In this document: positions 60,695 through 64,000 of the stretch, in pieces
How positions within the stretch are numbered: position 1 is the first letter of the stretch
Layout: each line of letters begins with the position of its first letter
Source: Odiellus spinosus
Lineage: Eukaryota; Arthropoda; Arachnida; Opiliones; Phalangiidae
Direction: 5' to 3'
DNA: 64,000 nucleotides
Assembly (NCBI GenBank): GCA_963920705.1
Contig: OY987227.1
Location: forward strand, 6,621,143-6,685,142
Translations under genes and position numbers: made by a program
The notes under the pieces: model-generated
The model's input: the letters and a program-made list of their open reading frames with translations, nothing else
What the model was told of the DNA's origin: nothing
Databases searched by the model: none

Positions 60695-61413
60695 TTATTT
60701 CGTCTTATCTTTGGAGCCTAAAATAACTGTCTTGGCATCTTCCACCGCTTCAAAAATTAAATTAGCATAATTATTTCCTTGATTGATATCAATCGAATCC
60801 AAGTTCTCTTCTATTAACTTACAATTCGTTTTATCAATCTCGTCATTTGAGGAAAAGAAAGGTACTTTGAGTTTAATGTCTTTTTTGTTATGAAGTACTC
60901 GTTCTAAATGCCTAATCTCCGCATCTTGTTTGATGACTGTGTAGCGTAGTTCGGCCACCAGATCGTAGAGTTCGTTATACCTGGCTTCTCGGGCCGTTTC
61001 TTTCTCCTTCTCCTTATGGGTGGAGCGAATGTACTCCAGAGTTAAGGTGACAGCCGCCGTGATGAAAATGATACTCTCTCCCAGTAATTCAGCCCCTAAT
61101 TCGATAGCCATGGTTTCATTCAGTTTTGGAACTTCCACTGGTTTTCCCAAATTTAGCATTTTCATTTTGATGGTGACTTCGAAAAAGTGATAAACTAGGT
61201 TTTGGGACAGTAGGGGAAAGACTTATTACTTTATTCGACTTATTTTGACACTATATTTAAAATTAAATTACATTGGGCTGGAGGCATGCAAATATACGTT
61301 CGGAAAAAGTGGCTTTTCTTGGCTCTGACTTTAATTTGATTAGCGATCGGTTTGCTTAATTGTTTGATGGCTAAAGCGCCTAATTTAACGATCGGAAAGG
61401 CGCCTACTACCAT
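60695..61413 (-). CDS. OPA3: OPA3-like mitochondrial protein
   Basis: OPA3 is a mitochondrial membrane protein of poorly defined function; mutations in humans cause optic atrophy (family knowledge). Two exons, 61413-61272 and 61194-60695, join T|TT in frame to give 213 residues. Exon 1 starts [20 protein letters not shown] and ends TYICMPPAQ, the family hallmark; exon 2 continues [12 protein letters not shown]. The core [20 protein letters not shown] matches the conserved [15 protein letters not shown] segment and precedes a hydrophobic membrane-type stretch ([14 protein letters not shown]). A charged, probably coiled-coil region follows ([20 protein letters not shown]). The tail from about residue 150 is longer than in human OPA3 (179 residues) and not recognised. 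The intron is 77 nt. Start, splice sites and homology agree. Confidence 0.95.
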
Positions 61414-61764
61414 GATTTACCACTATTTGCTAAATTAATTATTTTCTTTTATCTTACAAATTAGAAAAAGAATCGAAAAAATTTCGAAGCTTAAAACGCA
61501 AGATCAATGGGGGCGGCCATTTTTTTATGCCTAGAGATATAGAAACTCTAGATCGTAAGCGTGTGTATGATTGTTGATGTTATCTCCGCCAACTTGCCAA
61601 GTTGGAAGAGCGGACGACAACAGCTGGAGTGAAAATTAGTAAACTGTAAACGATAGATTGTAGTAGGCTAGTAGCATCTAGGAATATAATACTCGTGCCT
61701 CTGGAACAGAAAATAATATTCCCCCAACACGAGCTGCGCGATTCATCTACGGCTGACTCGGCAG

Positions 61765-62046
61765 CAGGCTGGGAAATAAGGATTATTTTTAAACTGGACT
61801 TGTGGCCAGTAGAGCCCAAGCTGTTTCATTAAAAAACTGGACATTGGCCAGTAACAATTTCCAAGAGCTTGAAAATCTGTCATTATGACGTAGGACTATG
61901 ACGTAGGCTAAGAAACAAAACAAAATTTTGGAATTAATTAACTGGCCACAAGGCCAGTAGACCCCCAAGCATTTAATTTTAAAACTGGCCCAGCTAATTT
62001 TTAAACTGGACTTTTGTCCAGTAAAACCGCCTTATTTCCCAGCCTG
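61765..62046. mobile_element. hAT-type MITE (CAGGCTGGGAAATAAGG ends), copy 2
   Basis: A 282-bp copy of the element at 26479, same orientation, with the same 17-bp terminal inverted repeats. It is flanked by a different exact 8-bp duplication, CTCGGCAG (61757-61764 and 62047-62054). The interior is about nine-tenths identical to copy 1 by eye, with the differences mostly single bases. Confidence 0.96.
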
Positions 62047-62176
62047 CTCGGCAGAGCCAAAATCGACGGTCATAGTAGGTAGCGCCATCATATGATAGGC
62101 GTAAGAAGCTCGAAATATAAAATAAAATATATAATATGTAATAAAATTAGTCTGCTATATAGTATTTCAAATTAAA

Positions 62177-62248
62177 ATGAGGATATATTGCTGTTTCGAT
62201 AATTGTCGTAGCGATTTTAGCTGCCAGAAGAATTTAACTTTTCATAAA
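62177..62248 (+). pseudogene. Possible THAP-type zinc-finger fragment
   Basis: An ATG in AAAATGAGG context opens MRIYCCFDNCRSDFSCQKN then LTFHK, followed at once by a weak GTTTAA donor-like sequence or a stop. The spacing C-C-x3-C with L-x-FHK resembles the start of a THAP domain (C2CH). No continuation with the FP and tryptophan residues expected was found, so it is either a first exon or a relic of a THAP-transposase-derived gene. Confidence 0.25.
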
Positions 62249-62384
62249 GTTTAAAAACCTGTACGAAAATAGTAATATAGTTTCTCAATTTTTCCGTTAG
62301 GTGGCAGTCTATAGTTATGTCACGCACATTTCAGTATGCCGTTCATGCAACGCTTGCTTTCTTCTCCAGAGGTCCCCCTTCATC

Positions 62385-62640
62385 CTCCTAGGTAGCATAG
62401 AGGGTACAAAGAAGAGGAGTAGAAGGCCTGGCTTTGGCAATTTTAGAATTCTCGCTTTTTTTGTGTTATTCATTTGAAATATTTGTCTTTTACATCCGCC
62501 ATTTGACTGGTTTTCAACCAATCAGAGCCTCTGTGATGTCATAGAAAATGTCGCGCATATACCGGAAGTTGAGTTGTAAATTTTCAAGCGAGAAACCTCC
62601 AAGCCAAGCCTTCTACTCCTTTCTAGCCTCTATGGTAGTA
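62385..62640. mobile_element. Fold-back element with TAGCATAGAGG ends
   Basis: The left arm TAGCATAGAGGGTACAAAG, then GAGTAGAAGGCCTGGCTTTGG, pairs with the right arm CCAAGCCAAGCCTTCTACTC, then CTTTCTAGCCTCTATGGTA. The interior contains CCAATCAGAGCC and a TGATGTCAT motif. About 250 bp, non-coding. Confidence 0.75.
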
Positions 62641-62694
62641 GAAAGTTTTTTTTTTAATTATTATTAAAAAAATTCAACCGCGTTCCCAAGTCCA

Positions 62695-63000
62695 ACCAAG
62701 ACGTTCGCCGGGAGTGGTGGCGCACTCCTGTAAACTGGCGTCTCAGTGGCAAGGTCTGGGTGTTGTCCTGCTCGAATCGCAGGTCCCTTGCCCATAGGGA
62801 GTGTTGCGAATGGTCCGCGACGGAATGGTCCTTCCTCTTCCCCAATTCCCATCTCCTTCCGTGGCGTGGGCAATTCCCAGTCCTCATCCCTGCGTAGTTA
62901 CTTACCATCACTGAGTTGCTCAAGGCCTTACGCCTTGGCGCCACACCTGGTTCGCAATCGCGGCCGCTGTCCGGGCGTAAAGACGTTACGTTACACGCCG

Positions 63001-63032
<32 letters not shown>

Positions 63033-63042
63033 AAGACGTTCG
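62695..63042 (+). mobile_element. Poly(A)-tailed SINE with 7SL-like head
   Basis: A retroposed unit flanked by a perfect 12-bp duplication CCAAGACGTTCG (62695-62706 and 63031-63042). The body runs from 62707 to an A-run of about 29 ending at 63029. Its 5' end, GCCGGGAGTGGTGGCGC followed by ACTCCTGTA, is very like the 5' end of 7SL RNA (GCCGGGCGCGGTGGCGCG, then TGCCTGTAG). Further in, CCTGCTCGAATCGCAGG (62767-62783) is a perfect tRNA T-arm-like hairpin and plausible pol III B box. The 3' part (GCGGCCGCTGTCCGGGCG, then TAAAGACGTTACGTTACACG) is of unknown origin. Open frames inside are incidental. Confidence 0.88.
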
Positions 63043-63462
63043 TTTTAGCGATTGGCGTTCGTTTAGTGTAATAACGAATTCTACTAGACCACGCTCACAA
63101 TCTCGCTGAATTCGATATCGAGCAGTAAAGGAAAAATTTGAAGAAGGTTGTATTCTCCAATTAAGTCAATCGATTTTTATTAGTGTTATTCTCGAAAAAA
63201 TTTTATACTTCTCGAGAGGTTAGTTACCCGGAAATCTGGGTTTAGATGATAATTTAGTTTATTGTTTAAGATTATGAAACACGTAGATGTAGATAACGCG
63301 ATTCGTATGGACCGCCCAAATTTACGTCGCGCGTCTGTCGTTGGAGGGCCATAGTTTCGCCTCGGAAGGAAGCTTAATTGTCTTAGCGGCTCGTTCGGTT
63401 CCTGGAATCCCTTATTAAGAGTCACGTTTTAAGTTCCGGTTTCGCGCGTCAAGACAAGAAAG

Positions 63463-63518
63463 ATGAATTTGTTTACGAAAACCTTGGATAAATCGTTCTT
63501 ATTCGACAGCAAATGTCG
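63463..63518 (+). CDS. Candidate first exon of an unidentified gene
   Basis: An ATG in a good context (AAGAAAGATGAAT) starts MNLFTKTLDKSFLFDSKC and reaches a consensus donor, CG|GTAAGT, after 56 nt (phase 2). The upstream 200 bp are CpG-rich compared with the surroundings, as near a promoter. No second exon is evident before the window ends at 64000, and I do not recognise the protein. Confidence 0.35.
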
Positions 63519-64000
63519 GTAAGTACTTTTAAATTTGTATAGGGGGAGGGTGGGGTTAAATTCCCTTCTAATTTCAAAATCGATAAAAAGAGAATTACGT
63601 TAATAAATTTTTTAAGAACCATTTCCAAATCGTTTTGTACAGTTGACCCCCAATTTTTCCATTTTGACCCCTCAGAAACGATCGAAAACAGGTTCAAAGT
63701 CTTTAGTGACGACGAAATTATTGTCAGTATCCCATGTTAACAATATTGTTTCATCCGCTTTAGTTTTTGTCCAAATAAACCTATCACGCCCCATTTCTCG
63801 ATACATTCGATTCGATTAAAGGGAGAGTGAATATAAAAATCGAACAATTTTTTATTGATTAAACAAAAGACCCTGGAGGGCCGTGACACCCTCGTCGTAT
63901 CGCGCTATATCGCTTAGATTTTTTAAATTCTCAGAGGGGAGCCCTTTTAATCCGTTGTTTTAATAGGAATATTTTCAGGAAAATTTACTCCACAAATGAT

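Noticed and set aside
62654-63034. 126-codon minus-strand frame beginning with poly-Phe
   Set aside because: Antisense reading of the SINE and its poly(A) tail.

Overview
The window is nuclear DNA of an animal, most likely an arthropod. The genes are broken into many exons by GT-AG introns, non-coding DNA is AT-rich, and the encoded proteins match conserved animal families. The alpha-catenin product is the best guide: its C-terminal stretch (SSPIVVWKMKAPEKKPLVR) and its ETRS/SSAHT linker look like insect alpha-catenin as I know it, rather than vertebrate. I cannot name the order or species; a chelicerate or crustacean is a guess.

Six protein-coding genes could be rebuilt exon by exon, each with a coding length divisible by three. 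Left to right they are: a Sam68-like STAR/KH RNA-binding protein (+, 15981-19413, N-terminal exons not found); the ribosome-biogenesis factor MAK16 (+, 24326-25636); alpha-catenin (+, 27221-35239); a divergent tektin-family protein (-, 40646-43035); the ubiquitin-ligase receptor FBXO11 (+, 43628-54724), head to head with the tektin; and the mitochondrial protein OPA3 (-, 60695-61413). They look like unrelated housekeeping and cell-structure genes that happen to be neighbours, not an operon-like system. Two weak candidate first exons (a THAP-like zinc-finger fragment at 62177 and an unnamed one at 63463) lie near the right end.

The first 16 kb, 19.4-24.3 kb and 54.7-60.6 kb hold no gene I can support. 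They carry a 172-bp satellite (2145-3400), a 31-bp minisatellite (13097-13320) and scattered old repeats.

Mobile DNA is plentiful and unusually readable. There are several hAT-type non-autonomous elements with perfect 8-bp target duplications (23005, 26479, 33286, 50878, 61765), a 5'-truncated non-LTR retrotransposon (38183-39937) inserted in an older palindromic element, many fold-back elements, and a poly(A)-tailed SINE (62707-63029) with a perfect 12-bp target duplication and a 5' head resembling 7SL RNA. One FBXO11 intron contains a 24-bp-unit array of over 60 copies, interrupted by an element that is itself interrupted by another.

The most interesting biological signal is a pair of alternative exons in alpha-catenin (31330-31420 and 31835-31904). 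They have the same phase, cannot be joined in frame, and encode two versions of the linker between the M domain and the actin-binding domain.
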